Assembly (NCBI RefSeq): GCF_905212195.1
Contig: NZ_CAJMDQ010000068.1
Span: 1-14,219, forward strand
Direction of reading: 5' to 3'
Origin: an uncultured Anaerotignum sp.
GTDB lineage: Bacteria; Bacillota; Clostridia; Lachnospirales; Anaerotignaceae
DNA: 14,219 nt
The notes under the pieces were generated by a model, which was not told the origin of the DNA, ran no database searches, and saw only the letters and a program-made list of their open reading frames with translations. The position numbers were made by a program, and so were the translations under genes. Below, in pieces: positions 6,584-14,168 of the stretch; positions within the stretch are counted from its first letter, which is position 1; the number at the start of each line of letters is the position of its first letter.

Positions 6584-6609
6584 TAGAACAAAGTTGTTGA
6601 CATTAGAAC
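6584..6609 (+). promoter_or_regulatory. Tandem TAGAAC half-sites at the buk promoter
   Basis: ATAGAACA (half-site 6584-6589) and TTAGAACA (half-site 6604-6609) are exactly 20 bases apart. The first lies just upstream of the -35 and the second within the -35/-10 spacer. The same 20-base spacing of half-sites occurs at the vor leader. Confidence 0.55.
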
Positions 6610-6626
6610 AGAATTGTGTTTATATT
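6597..6626 (+). promoter_or_regulatory. Sigma-A promoter of the buk-ptb-aminotransferase-transporter operon
   Basis: A perfect TTGACA (6597-6602) is followed by TATATT (6621-6626) at 18 bases, or TTATAT (6620-6625) at 17. Transcription should begin near 6633, giving a leader of about 60 bases that contains the palindrome at 6654-6670. Confidence 0.75.
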
Positions 6627-6653
6627 AGTACAGCGAAGCAAAAATAGAATAAG

Positions 6654-6670
6654 GTTCTACACAATAGAAC
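6654..6670 (+). promoter_or_regulatory. Perfect palindromic operator before buk
   Basis: GTTCTA-CACAA-TAGAAC, identical in both arms to the site before iclR and sharing CAA in the spacer. It lies between the predicted transcription start and the AAAGGAAG ribosome site of buk, like the two other copies. Confidence 0.75.
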
Positions 6671-6692
6671 AAAATAGAAAGGAAGTGCTGCT

Positions 6693-7754
6693 ATGTATTT
6701 ACTGGTCATCAACCCAGGTGGTACATCAACAAAAGTTGCTGTCTATGAAGATAAGAAAGAGATCCTGAAAAAGAGCATTACACATACAGGAGAAGATCTG
6801 AAACAGTTCCCTCATGTATTTGATGAATATGAATACCGCAAAAATATGATCGTTGATCTGCTGAAAGCAGAAGGATTTTCTCTGGATCAGTTCGACTGCG
6901 TTGTAGGCAGAGGCGGTCTGATGAAAGCCATCCCAGGCGGTACTTATCGGGTAAACGACAGAATGGTGGAAGATCTGAAAAATGCCATCAATGGCGAACA
7001 CGCTTCCAACCTGGGTGCAGTCATTGCAAGAAACATCGGTGATGAGATTGGCGTACCTTCCTTTGTTGTCGACCCCGTTTCTGTCGATGAAATGATTCCT
7101 GAAGCAAGAATTACAGGTATTTCTGATCTGGAAAAATTCAGTTGGTTCCATGCACTGAACCATAAAGCAGTTTCTAGAAAAGTAGCAGAAGATATGGGCG
7201 GCAAATACGAAGATTTCAATTTCATCGTAGCTCATCTTGGTTCCGGCATTTCCATTGTAGCCCATGAAAAAGGCAAAATGATCGACGGCAGCGGTGGCAG
7301 AACCGATGGTCCTTTCTCTCCGGAAAGAAGCGGCGGCTTGCTGGCATATCAGCTCATCGAACTTTGCTATTCCGGCAAGTATACCAGAGAGCAGATGGTT
7401 CGAAAGGTAAGTGCAGAAGGCGGTATGTATGATTACCTCGGCACCAAGGATGCCAGAGAAGTGGAAGAAAGAGCTGCAAACGGTGATGAAAAAGCAAAAC
7501 TGATTCTGGATGCATTTATCTATCAGGTTGCAAAAGAAATCGCACTTTATGGCGCTTCTCTGAAAGGAAAAGTTGACCGGGTCATCTTTACAGGCGGCAT
7601 TGCTTATTCCGAAAAAATCGTGAATGACGTATATGAAAAAGTTGCTTATCTGGCTCCCAAAGCAGTTGTTCCCGGTGAAATGGAAATGGAAGCTTTGGCA
7701 CTTGGTGCACTGCGTGTTCTGAGTGGTGAAGAAGAAGCGAAAGAGTATCTCTGA
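6693..7754 (+). CDS. buk: Butyrate kinase (branched-chain or straight short-chain acyl phosphate to acid plus ATP)
   Basis: Transfers phosphate from a short-chain acyl phosphate (butyryl, isobutyryl, isovaleryl) to ADP in the cytoplasm, giving the free acid and ATP. The 353 residues match the family, part of the acetokinase/sugar kinase superfamily. Visible motifs: the N-terminal nucleotide/phosphate loop INPGGTSTKVAVY (6-18), VVGRGGLMKAIPGGTY (70-85), HLGSGISI (181-188), GGRTDGPFSPERSGG (201-215) and the late adenosine-motif FTGGIAYS. Its ATG is preceded by AAAGGAAG. It is the first gene of a five-gene operon. In the well-known clostridial and enterococcal operons ptb comes before buk; here the order is reversed. 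Straight-chain butyrate is possible, but the neighbours favour branched acids. Confidence 0.95.
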   Translation: MYLLVINPGGTSTKVAVYEDKKEILKKSITHTGEDLKQFPHVFDEYEYRKNMIVDLLKAEGFSLDQFDCVVGRGGLMKAIPGGTYRVNDRMVEDLKNAINGEHASNLGAVIARNIGDEIGVPSFVVDPVSVDEMIPEARITGISDLEKFSWFHALNHKAVSRKVAEDMGGKYEDFNFIVAHLGSGISIVAHEKGKMIDGSGGRTDGPFSPERSGGLLAYQLIELCYSGKYTREQMVRKVSAEGGMYDYLGTKDAREVEERAANGDEKAKLILDAFIYQVAKEIALYGASLKGKVDRVIFTGGIAYSEKIVNDVYEKVAYLAPKAVVPGEMEMEALALGALRVLSGEEEAKEYL

Positions 7755-7792
7755 TTTGATTGCTATTATATAGGAAGAAAGGCGGTAAAAAT

Positions 7793-8689
7793 ATGCTGAA
7801 AAATTTTACGGATCTGCTGGAAAGAGTGAAATCCATCGAACCCAGAACCGTTAGCGTAGCTGTTGCACAGGACGAAGCAGTTATGTCAGCGGTTCGGGAT
7901 GCGGCGAAAATTGGCTTTATCAAACCTGTTTTGGTAGGGGATGGCGCAAAAATCCGTGAGATTGGAGAAAAGATCGGTTTTACAGATTATGAATTGGTGG
8001 ATTGCCCCGATGAAGCGGAAGCAATGAAAACAGCTGTGGAACTGGTAAGAAATAAAAAAGCCGATGTCCTGATGAAAGGGATTGTCAATACTGCAGTGTA
8101 TATGCGCGGCGTACTGAACAAAGAATACGGCCTGCGTACAGGCAATCTGCTGAGCCTGCTGGCAGTGTATGAACTGCCTCAGTATCATAAACTGATTTAC
8201 TGCTCTGATAGCGGCATCAATGTAGCACCTGATCTGGAACAGAAAAAAGTGATCATGCGCAGTGCTTTGAATGCCATGAAGAACCTTGGGTTTGAAAATC
8301 CCAATGTGGCAATTCTGACAGCAAACGAAATGGTAGACCCGAAAGTAATTTCTACCGTTGATGCAGCGGCTCTGGTGGAAATGGTGAAGAAAGGAGAACT
8401 TCCTCCTTGTACCGCAGAAGGTCCCATTGCTTTTGACGTAGCCTTTGATAAACATGCCGCAGAACATAAAGGAATCGACAGCAAGATTGCTGGAGACGTG
8501 GATCTGTTGATTTTCCCCAATATAGAAGCAGGCAACATCATGGGAAAATCTTGGCTGCAGTTTAACGGTGCAAAATGGGCAGGCATCGTTCTGGGAGCAG
8601 CGGCACCCGTTATTTTGGGCAGCCGTTCCGATACACCGGAAATCAAGATCAATTCTATTGCGCTGGCATGTCTGGCAGCAGCGAAATAA
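7793..8689 (+). CDS. ptb: Phosphate butyryltransferase
   Basis: Exchanges CoA for phosphate on a short-chain acyl-CoA, making the acyl phosphate that Buk uses. The 298 residues are the usual Ptb length. PTA/PTB-family marks include KADVLMKGIVNTA (89-101), YCSDSGINVAPDL (136-148), GPIAFDVAFDKHAAEHKGI (210-228), PNIEAGNIMGK (242-252) and GSRSDTPEIKINSIALA (276-292). The frame is open from 7760, but the ATG at 7793 is chosen because AAAGGCGG lies just before it and the protein then begins as in relatives (MLKNFTDLLE). It starts 38 bases after buk and is surely co-transcribed. Confidence 0.94.
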   Translation: MLKNFTDLLERVKSIEPRTVSVAVAQDEAVMSAVRDAAKIGFIKPVLVGDGAKIREIGEKIGFTDYELVDCPDEAEAMKTAVELVRNKKADVLMKGIVNTAVYMRGVLNKEYGLRTGNLLSLLAVYELPQYHKLIYCSDSGINVAPDLEQKKVIMRSALNAMKNLGFENPNVAILTANEMVDPKVISTVDAAALVEMVKKGELPPCTAEGPIAFDVAFDKHAAEHKGIDSKIAGDVDLLIFPNIEAGNIMGKSWLQFNGAKWAGIVLGAAAPVILGSRSDTPEIKINSIALACLAAAK

Positions 8690-8749
8690 TATTGCGTATA
8701 TATAAAGGAAGAATTTTGTGCGGAAAGCATTTATTTAGGAGGTAATGTT

Positions 8750-9931
8750 ATGGGTTATTCAATTCGTATGGACAGGGTAAAACCTTCCGCAATCAGAAGC
8801 GTGCAGAAAAGAATCGCAAGCAAACAGGGTGTCATTTCTTTCGCAGCTGGTCTGCCTGATCCCGACCTGTTTCCCATGGAAGATCTGAAAAAATCCACCA
8901 TGGAAATGATCGAAAAGAAAGGCAAACAGGCTTTCCAGTATGGCCTTTCCAAAGGCAATCCGGAACTGCTTCAGGTTTTGGCAGAAAGAATGCAGAAAAA
9001 AGAAGGCGTAGATGCTAAAACAGAAAACATTGTTGTGACCACTGGCTCTCAGCAGGGTCTGGCAATGACAGCTATGCTGTTCCTGGATGAAGGTGACATC
9101 GTTGTAGCAGAAAATCCTAGCTATCTGGGTGGTATCAATGCTTGCCGTCCTTATGGATGTAGCTTCCTGGGCGTAGATACTGATGAAGATGGTATTGTGA
9201 TCTCCGATCTGGAACGTGTACTGGCAGAAAATCCGAAAGTAAAACTGCTGTATGTGATTCCTAATTTCCAGAACCCTACTGGCAGAGCTTGGACACTGGA
9301 AAGAAGAAAACAGTTCATGGAAGTGATCAATCGCTATGATGTAGTGGTTATTGAAGACAATCCTTATGGTGAAATCCGTTTCAAAGGGGAACATATCCCT
9401 TGCCTGAAATCTATGGATACCATGGGCAAAGTCATTTATTTGGGTTCTTGTTCCAAAATCCTCTGTCCCGGTCTGCGCGTAGCATGGATTTGCGCAGCTC
9501 CCGAACACGCAGTGATGTACGAAAGACTGAAAGAAAGTCTGGACCTGCAGTGTAACGAATTTGCACAGCTTCAGGTTGTAGAATACATGAAAAACTACGA
9601 TGTGGAAGGACATATCCGCAAGATTCAGGCTGCATATAAAGAAAAATGCGATCTGATGCTGTCCATGATGGAAGAAAACTTCCCTGCAAGCGTGAAATTT
9701 ACACGCCCTGAAGGTGGTATGTTCATCTGGGTAGAACTGCCTGAAGGTCTGGATGCAGACGGCATTTTGGATGAAGCTGTAGAAGCAGGTGTAGCATATA
9801 TTCCCGGTGAGTTCTTCTATGCAAATGATGGTGCGAAAAATACCATGCGCCTGAATTTTACAACAGTATCAGAAGAACAGATCCGCAAAGGGATTGTTTT
9901 GTTAGCAGATGTATTGAAAAAACATGCTTGA
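8750..9931 (+). CDS. PLP-dependent class I/II aminotransferase (LysN/MocR-like; branched-chain or aromatic amino acid candidate)
   Basis: A 393-residue fold-type I aminotransferase. The predicted PLP lysine is K236 in GSCSK (232-236). Other cofactor residues are in TTGSQQGL (97-104), NFQNPTG (172-178, with N175), D203 and Y206 in IEDNPYG, and the carboxylate-binding arginine R367 in MRLNF. The opening block ISFAAGLPDPDLFP (29-42) is typical of the 2-aminoadipate/LysN and MocR-type group, which accepts several amino acids, including branched-chain, aromatic and aminoadipate. No GntR DNA-binding domain is attached. In this operon it probably converts the amino acid to the 2-oxoacid used by the ferredoxin oxidoreductase, with 2-oxoglutarate as likely acceptor. 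Exact substrate is not visible. The start has AGGAGG at good spacing, 60 bases after ptb. Confidence 0.88.
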   Translation: MGYSIRMDRVKPSAIRSVQKRIASKQGVISFAAGLPDPDLFPMEDLKKSTMEMIEKKGKQAFQYGLSKGNPELLQVLAERMQKKEGVDAKTENIVVTTGSQQGLAMTAMLFLDEGDIVVAENPSYLGGINACRPYGCSFLGVDTDEDGIVISDLERVLAENPKVKLLYVIPNFQNPTGRAWTLERRKQFMEVINRYDVVVIEDNPYGEIRFKGEHIPCLKSMDTMGKVIYLGSCSKILCPGLRVAWICAAPEHAVMYERLKESLDLQCNEFAQLQVVEYMKNYDVEGHIRKIQAAYKEKCDLMLSMMEENFPASVKFTRPEGGMFIWVELPEGLDADGILDEAVEAGVAYIPGEFFYANDGAKNTMRLNFTTVSEEQIRKGIVLLADVLKKHA

Positions 9932-9971
9932 TATCTTTAGGAGGCAAGGATAGCAATAAGGAGGAATCAGG

Positions 9972-11390
9972 ATGGAATTGGGTGACACTAGAAAGAGAAA
10001 ACAACCAAATATCATGGTTGCCTTGGCACCTTTGATAACTGTCATTGTTTTGCTGGTGTGCTGTCAGCTATTTTTAAACATTGAAATCCATTTTCCTTTG
10101 TTGTTGGGAACAATTGTAGGGGCACTGATTGGTGTGTTTTATCTGAAATATCCCTGGCATGAAATTGAAAAAGGGATTTTCGATTCGATTTACTCTGCAA
10201 TGCAGCCGATTTTGATCACAGGAATCATTGGTTTTATCATTGGCGCTTGGATTTCCGGTGGGATTGTACCAGCCATTGTATATTATGGGTTGAAAGTGTT
10301 ATCACCTGATTTCTTTCTGGTTACTTCTATGGTGATTTGTTCCTTGGTAAGTATTGCCACCGGCAGTTCCTGGACAACAGCAGGAACTGTCGGCCTGGCA
10401 TTGGTTGGTGTTGGTATCGGTTTAGGTATTCCGGCACCTATGGTTGCAGGGGCAGTTATCTCAGGTGCCTACTTTGGGGATAAAATGTCTCCATTTTCCG
10501 AAACAACAAATTTGGCACCTGCCATTGCTGGTTCTACATTATTTGATCATATCCGGCATATGGCTTATACAACAGGCACAAGTTATGTACTGGCTATGAT
10601 TGGGTTTATGATCTTAAACAAAAATTATTCTGCTGAGACAGTAGATGCGGCAGAGATTCAAAAGATGTTGGAAGCTCTGGACATGTCCTTTGTGATTTCT
10701 CCGCTTTTGATTCTGCCTTTGGTATTCATTATTTTTATGGTTATTTTTAAAATCCCTGCGATTCCGGGGTTGATGCTGAGTGTATTCATGGGTGTGTTCT
10801 GTGCCATCTTTGTGCAGGGACATGATATCAGCAGCGTAGGATATGTTTTGCAGTATGGATATGTCAGTGAAACCGGAAACGCTATGGTAGACGAATTGCT
10901 GACCCGCGGCGGTCTTCAGTCTATGATGTGGACATTGTCACTGATTTTGTGTTCTTTGAGTTTTGGTGGGGTTATGAGTGTGACAGGCATGCTGGAAACC
11001 ATCGCAAAGAACATATTGAAATTTGCAAAAAGTGTAGGTTCTTTGATTTTTTCAACCATTTGCACTTGCATTTTTATGAACCTTGCATCTGGTGAACAAT
11101 ATCTGTCTTTATTGATTACAGGCAAAATGTTTCAGAAAGAATATGAAAAAAGAGATTTGGCACCGCAGAACCTTTCCAGAGCACTGGAAGATGGCGGTAC
11201 ACTGACTTCTCCTTTGATTCCTTGGTGTACTTGTGCGGTAGCTATGAGTACGTATTTAGGTGTTAGTACACTGGATTATTTACCTTACTGTCTTTTGAAT
11301 TTAATTAATCCATTGGTTTCAATCATTTTTGGATTTACAGGTATTACGATTTTGAAAAACAGCAGTTTATCTGTGAAAAAAGAAAAATAA
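9972..11390 (+). CDS. NhaC-family Na+/H+ antiporter
   Basis: A 472-residue polytopic membrane protein with about a dozen hydrophobic segments. The family core is clear: GSSWTTAGTVGLALVGVG (131-148) and SGAYFGDKMSPFSETTNLAP (164-183), with D170 among the conserved charged residues. NhaC members exchange Na+ for H+, and some couple this to organic acids, such as the malate/lactate exchanger MleN of Bacillus. In an amino-acid-to-acid operon it may return Na+ after Na+-coupled uptake, or exchange substrate for product; this is inference. The ATG at 9972 follows AAGGAGG (9958-9964); another AGGAGG (9939-9944) lies 20 bases upstream with no matching start codon. The gene is 40 bases after the aminotransferase. 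Confidence 0.88.
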   Translation: MELGDTRKRKQPNIMVALAPLITVIVLLVCCQLFLNIEIHFPLLLGTIVGALIGVFYLKYPWHEIEKGIFDSIYSAMQPILITGIIGFIIGAWISGGIVPAIVYYGLKVLSPDFFLVTSMVICSLVSIATGSSWTTAGTVGLALVGVGIGLGIPAPMVAGAVISGAYFGDKMSPFSETTNLAPAIAGSTLFDHIRHMAYTTGTSYVLAMIGFMILNKNYSAETVDAAEIQKMLEALDMSFVISPLLILPLVFIIFMVIFKIPAIPGLMLSVFMGVFCAIFVQGHDISSVGYVLQYGYVSETGNAMVDELLTRGGLQSMMWTLSLILCSLSFGGVMSVTGMLETIAKNILKFAKSVGSLIFSTICTCIFMNLASGEQYLSLLITGKMFQKEYEKRDLAPQNLSRALEDGGTLTSPLIPWCTCAVAMSTYLGVSTLDYLPYCLLNLINPLVSIIFGFTGITILKNSSLSVKKEK

Positions 11391-11411
11391 ACGATTTGAG
11401 GAGGCGTATGT

Positions 11412-12707
11412 ATGGAAAAGAAATCATTGAAGCTGCCAATTACTCTGTTGGTGCTGGGAGCATGTTGGTCCATTGTATATATCATTCCATTTATCCAGTA
11501 CATCTGGTATGATCCTTTTCAGCAATTTATGAATGCCACCAATACACAAATGGGGCTGTTGATTACAATCTATGGGTTCGGTAATGTATTTGGGGCACCT
11601 ATTGGCGGTTGGATTGCAGACCGATTCAACTACAAGTATATTTATGTAGGTTCAGTACTTTTGAACGGTATTTTTACTCTCATTTTCGTAATGTATCCTA
11701 CATATTTCATGGCAGTATTGATGTGGATTGGCTTTGCCATCGCCAGCCTGCTGATGAACTATCCAACACATATCAAGATGATCCGCGATTTAACAACAGA
11801 CGAAAATCAGGGCAAAATCTTTGGTATGAATGAAACATGTATCGGTATTTTCAACATTGTTTTCAATGCGGTAATGATGGTTTTCTACATGAAATTTATG
11901 GAAGGCGTTGCAGGTCTGAAAGCAGCTATGATCAGTATTGCGGTACTTTCCTTCGTACTGACAGCAATTGCTATGATCGTATTGGATAATCCCAAAGAAA
12001 AAATTGCAGCAGAACGTGCGAAAAAAGCAGCAGAAGCAAAAGCAAAGGCAGAAAAGAAAACAAATGTGGTTGCTGACTTCCTGATGATTATGAAACAGCC
12101 TGCAACTTGGCTGGTTGCAATCTCTATCTTTGCAGTATATTCATTCCTGACAACATTGACCTATTTTACACCATACTTTACAGATGTATTGGGTGTTGCA
12201 GTTACATTCTCTGGCGGCGTTGCGATTTTAAGACAGCATGGTATGACTCTGCTGGGTGCACCCATTGGTGGTTTTCTGACTGATAAAGTCGGTTCTCCTT
12301 CCAAAGTGCTGTTGGGTGTATACACAATTGGTATTTTGGGCTTAGGTTATCTGTTGGTTGCAGATGCAGGTGTAGCAGCACAGCTGCTGATTGCGTTGAC
12401 ATTGATTATGTCCGCAGCAGTATACATCGGACGTGGGGCTTATTATGCTACCATTACAGAAGCTGGCGTATCTAGAAACTTAACTGCTTCTACAATCGGT
12501 ATTGCAGCAGCGGTAGGTTTTTCTCCTGACCTGTTCCAGTTTACACTGTTTGGCTATTGGCTGGATACTTTAGGAACACAGGCATATACTTATATGTTTA
12601 TCTTCCAGGCAGTTGTTCTGGTGATTGGTGCACTGGCAGCGTTGAAGATTCTGCATATCAAAAAGAAAAATTCTCAAAATGTGTGTGCAGTAGCAGAAGC
12701 GGAATAA
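11412..12707 (+). CDS. Major facilitator superfamily transporter, substrate unknown
   Basis: A 431-residue 12-helix MFS permease. The MFS loop signature occurs in both halves: GAPIGGWIADRF (61-72) and GAPIGGFLTDKVG (282-294), which share GAPIGG. Between them, residues about 193-217 form a hydrophilic Ala/Lys/Glu-rich linker (KIAAERAKKAAEAKAKAEKK), likely a cytoplasmic charged helix. The C-terminal tail is short and polar. It is the last gene of the operon, 21 bases after nhaC, with GAGGAGG before the ATG; its terminator is at 12736-12770. By context it could import the amino acid or export the acid product, but family resemblance does not reveal the substrate. Confidence 0.85.
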   Translation: MEKKSLKLPITLLVLGACWSIVYIIPFIQYIWYDPFQQFMNATNTQMGLLITIYGFGNVFGAPIGGWIADRFNYKYIYVGSVLLNGIFTLIFVMYPTYFMAVLMWIGFAIASLLMNYPTHIKMIRDLTTDENQGKIFGMNETCIGIFNIVFNAVMMVFYMKFMEGVAGLKAAMISIAVLSFVLTAIAMIVLDNPKEKIAAERAKKAAEAKAKAEKKTNVVADFLMIMKQPATWLVAISIFAVYSFLTTLTYFTPYFTDVLGVAVTFSGGVAILRQHGMTLLGAPIGGFLTDKVGSPSKVLLGVYTIGILGLGYLLVADAGVAAQLLIALTLIMSAAVYIGRGAYYATITEAGVSRNLTASTIGIAAAVGFSPDLFQFTLFGYWLDTLGTQAYTYMFIFQAVVLVIGALAALKILHIKKKNSQNVCAVAEAE

Positions 12708-12735
12708 ATTGAATTTATTAATAGAATATAACTTA

Positions 12736-12770
12736 GAAAAAGACTTTTGTTTCATACAAAAGTCTTTTTC
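12736..12770 (+). terminator. Terminator of the buk operon
   Basis: A perfect 15-base-pair stem (12736-12750 with 12756-12770) closes the loop TTCAT; the descending arm ends in TTTTTC. The symmetry (A-rich left arm) would let it work on both strands, but no convergent gene lies next to it. Confidence 0.85.
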
Positions 12771-12817
12771 CTATCATATGTGCCCAAAGAAATTAAAAAA
12801 GTAAGGAGGTTAGGGTT

Positions 12818-14020
12818 ATGGAATCTTATGATTTTTTGTTATTTGTTGCGATTATATTGCTTTCTACTAAAATATTCAGCTTGCTTTCTCAAAAAGTAAA
12901 TATGCCCCAGGTTGTTGGCGCATTGTTGGTCGGGGTGTTACTAGGGCCAAGTTGTCTGAATATATTGCATGAAACGGACTTTCTGACAAAGTCGGCAGAA
13001 ATCGGCGTAATCTTTTTGATGTTCTTGGCAGGGCTGGATACAGATTTTGATGATCTGAAGGCAACAGGAAAGTCTGCGGTAATCATTGCTTTCGTAGGGG
13101 TATTGATCCCTCTGGGAAGTGGATTTTTGACATATTTCCTGTTTTTCCATGGTGAAAGACCCGATACGATGATTTTCTTGGAAAGTGCTTTTGTGGGCAT
13201 TGTTTTAACAGCAACATCTGTAAGCATTACTGTGGAAACGCTCCGTGAGATGGGAAAATTAAAAGGGAAAATGGGAACATCCATCTTGGGAGCAGCCATT
13301 ATTGATGATATTCTGGGGATTATTGCGTTAACAGTGATAACCAGTTTCACAGTTCCCGGTGTGAAAATTATGGTGGTATTGCTGAAGATCTTTTTGTTCT
13401 TTGTATTTATTGCTGTTTGCGGCTTTTTTGTATTTCGATTGTTCCGTAAGTTGGAAATCGTATATGGAACAAAAAGAAGAGTGGCAATCTATGCTGTTGT
13501 ATTTTGTTTGCTTCTGTCCTATATTTCGGAAGTTTATTTCGGAGTTGCAGATATTACAGGGGCTTATTTCGCAGGATTGATCCTTTGCAATGTTACAGAA
13601 ACAAAATCCTATATTGCATCTAAAATCAATATCACATCATATATGTTCTTTACCCCCATCTTTTTTGCAAGCATTGGGATTAAGACAGTTATTACGGGAA
13701 TGTCACAGGAACTGATATTATTTACACTTGCTCTGTTGATTGTAGCTATCCTTTCTAAAATCGTTGGATGCGGTCTGGGAGCAAAAATCTGTGGCTTTTC
13801 CAATATGGATTCCCTTGCCATTGGGGTGGGGATGATTTCCCGTGGTGAAGTTGCACTGATTGTAGCACAGAAAGGGGAGCAGGCAGGATTGATTTCATCA
13901 ACACTGTTTCCTGCCATTGTATTGGTAGTTATCGTTACTACATTGATAACGCCGATTCTTTTGAAGGCAGTCGTTTATATGAAGGAACAAAAACAGGCGG
14001 ATGCCATTGTTGCAAGGTGA
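12818..14020 (+). CDS. CPA2 (Kef/NapA-type) cation:proton antiporter
   Basis: A 400-residue membrane protein of the monovalent cation:proton antiporter-2 family. It exchanges Na+ or K+ for H+ across the cytoplasmic membrane. The signs are MPQVVGALLVGVLLGP (29-44) in the first conserved helix, FLAGLDTDFDDL (69-80), the unwound-helix motif TATSVSITVETLREMG (131-146) and the paired aspartates D163-D164 in AAIIDDILGI, the ion-binding site of electrogenic members. SRGEVALIVA near the end is also typical. It stops soon after the membrane domain and has no C-terminal RCK/TrkA nucleotide-binding domain, so it is closer to NapA-like exchangers than to full KefB/KefC. The start has AAGGAGG (12802-12808). 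A terminator separates it from the operon upstream, so it is probably a separate unit. Confidence 0.9.
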   Translation: MESYDFLLFVAIILLSTKIFSLLSQKVNMPQVVGALLVGVLLGPSCLNILHETDFLTKSAEIGVIFLMFLAGLDTDFDDLKATGKSAVIIAFVGVLIPLGSGFLTYFLFFHGERPDTMIFLESAFVGIVLTATSVSITVETLREMGKLKGKMGTSILGAAIIDDILGIIALTVITSFTVPGVKIMVVLLKIFLFFVFIAVCGFFVFRLFRKLEIVYGTKRRVAIYAVVFCLLLSYISEVYFGVADITGAYFAGLILCNVTETKSYIASKINITSYMFFTPIFFASIGIKTVITGMSQELILFTLALLIVAILSKIVGCGLGAKICGFSNMDSLAIGVGMISRGEVALIVAQKGEQAGLISSTLFPAIVLVVIVTTLITPILLKAVVYMKEQKQADAIVAR

Positions 14021-14067
14021 TGGAAAAGACATATAATAAAAGGCATACTGTATAAAGCTATAGCAAA

Positions 14068-14121
14068 AATAAGAAAGCTGGAATCCTTATAAACAAAGGC
14101 TTCTAGCTTTCTTATTTTATT
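14068..14121 (+). terminator. Terminator of the CPA2 antiporter gene
   Basis: A 16-base-pair stem with one G-T pair (14068-14083 with 14101-14116), which can extend inwards through CCTT (14085-14088) and AAGG (14096-14099), is followed by a T-rich tail. Confidence 0.8.
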
Positions 14122-14168
14122 TGGTATATGTTTTTGGAGGAATCTCCATCCCAATTCCTCTCGAAAAG

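Larger units (their letters stand above)
6242..6692 (+). other. 451-base intergenic region between iclR and buk
   Basis: No protein gene is supported here; the short open frames on either strand have no protein-like composition. In order it holds the iclR terminator (6295-6330), a second T-tailed hairpin (6400-6423), a loose inverted repeat TGTGAT/ATCACA (6484-6508), a 20-base perfect palindrome (6536-6555), two TAGAAC half-sites (6584, 6604), the buk promoter (6597-6626) and the buk operator (6654-6670). Confidence 0.7.

Noticed and set aside
6364..6603. Minus-strand open frame of 79 codons in the iclR-buk gap
   Set aside because: Low-complexity Phe/Tyr/Cys-rich product, and it overlaps a terminator, palindrome and promoter, which explain the region better.
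8759..9613. Minus-strand open frame of 284 codons opposite the aminotransferase
   Set aside because: Phe/His/Cys-rich shadow of a gene with intact catalytic residues; no motif and no operon context.
9937..9964. Two ribosome sites in a row before nhaC, suggesting a tiny extra gene
   Set aside because: AGGAGG at 9939 is followed by no ATG, GTG or TTG at suitable spacing before the second site, so no small gene is supported.
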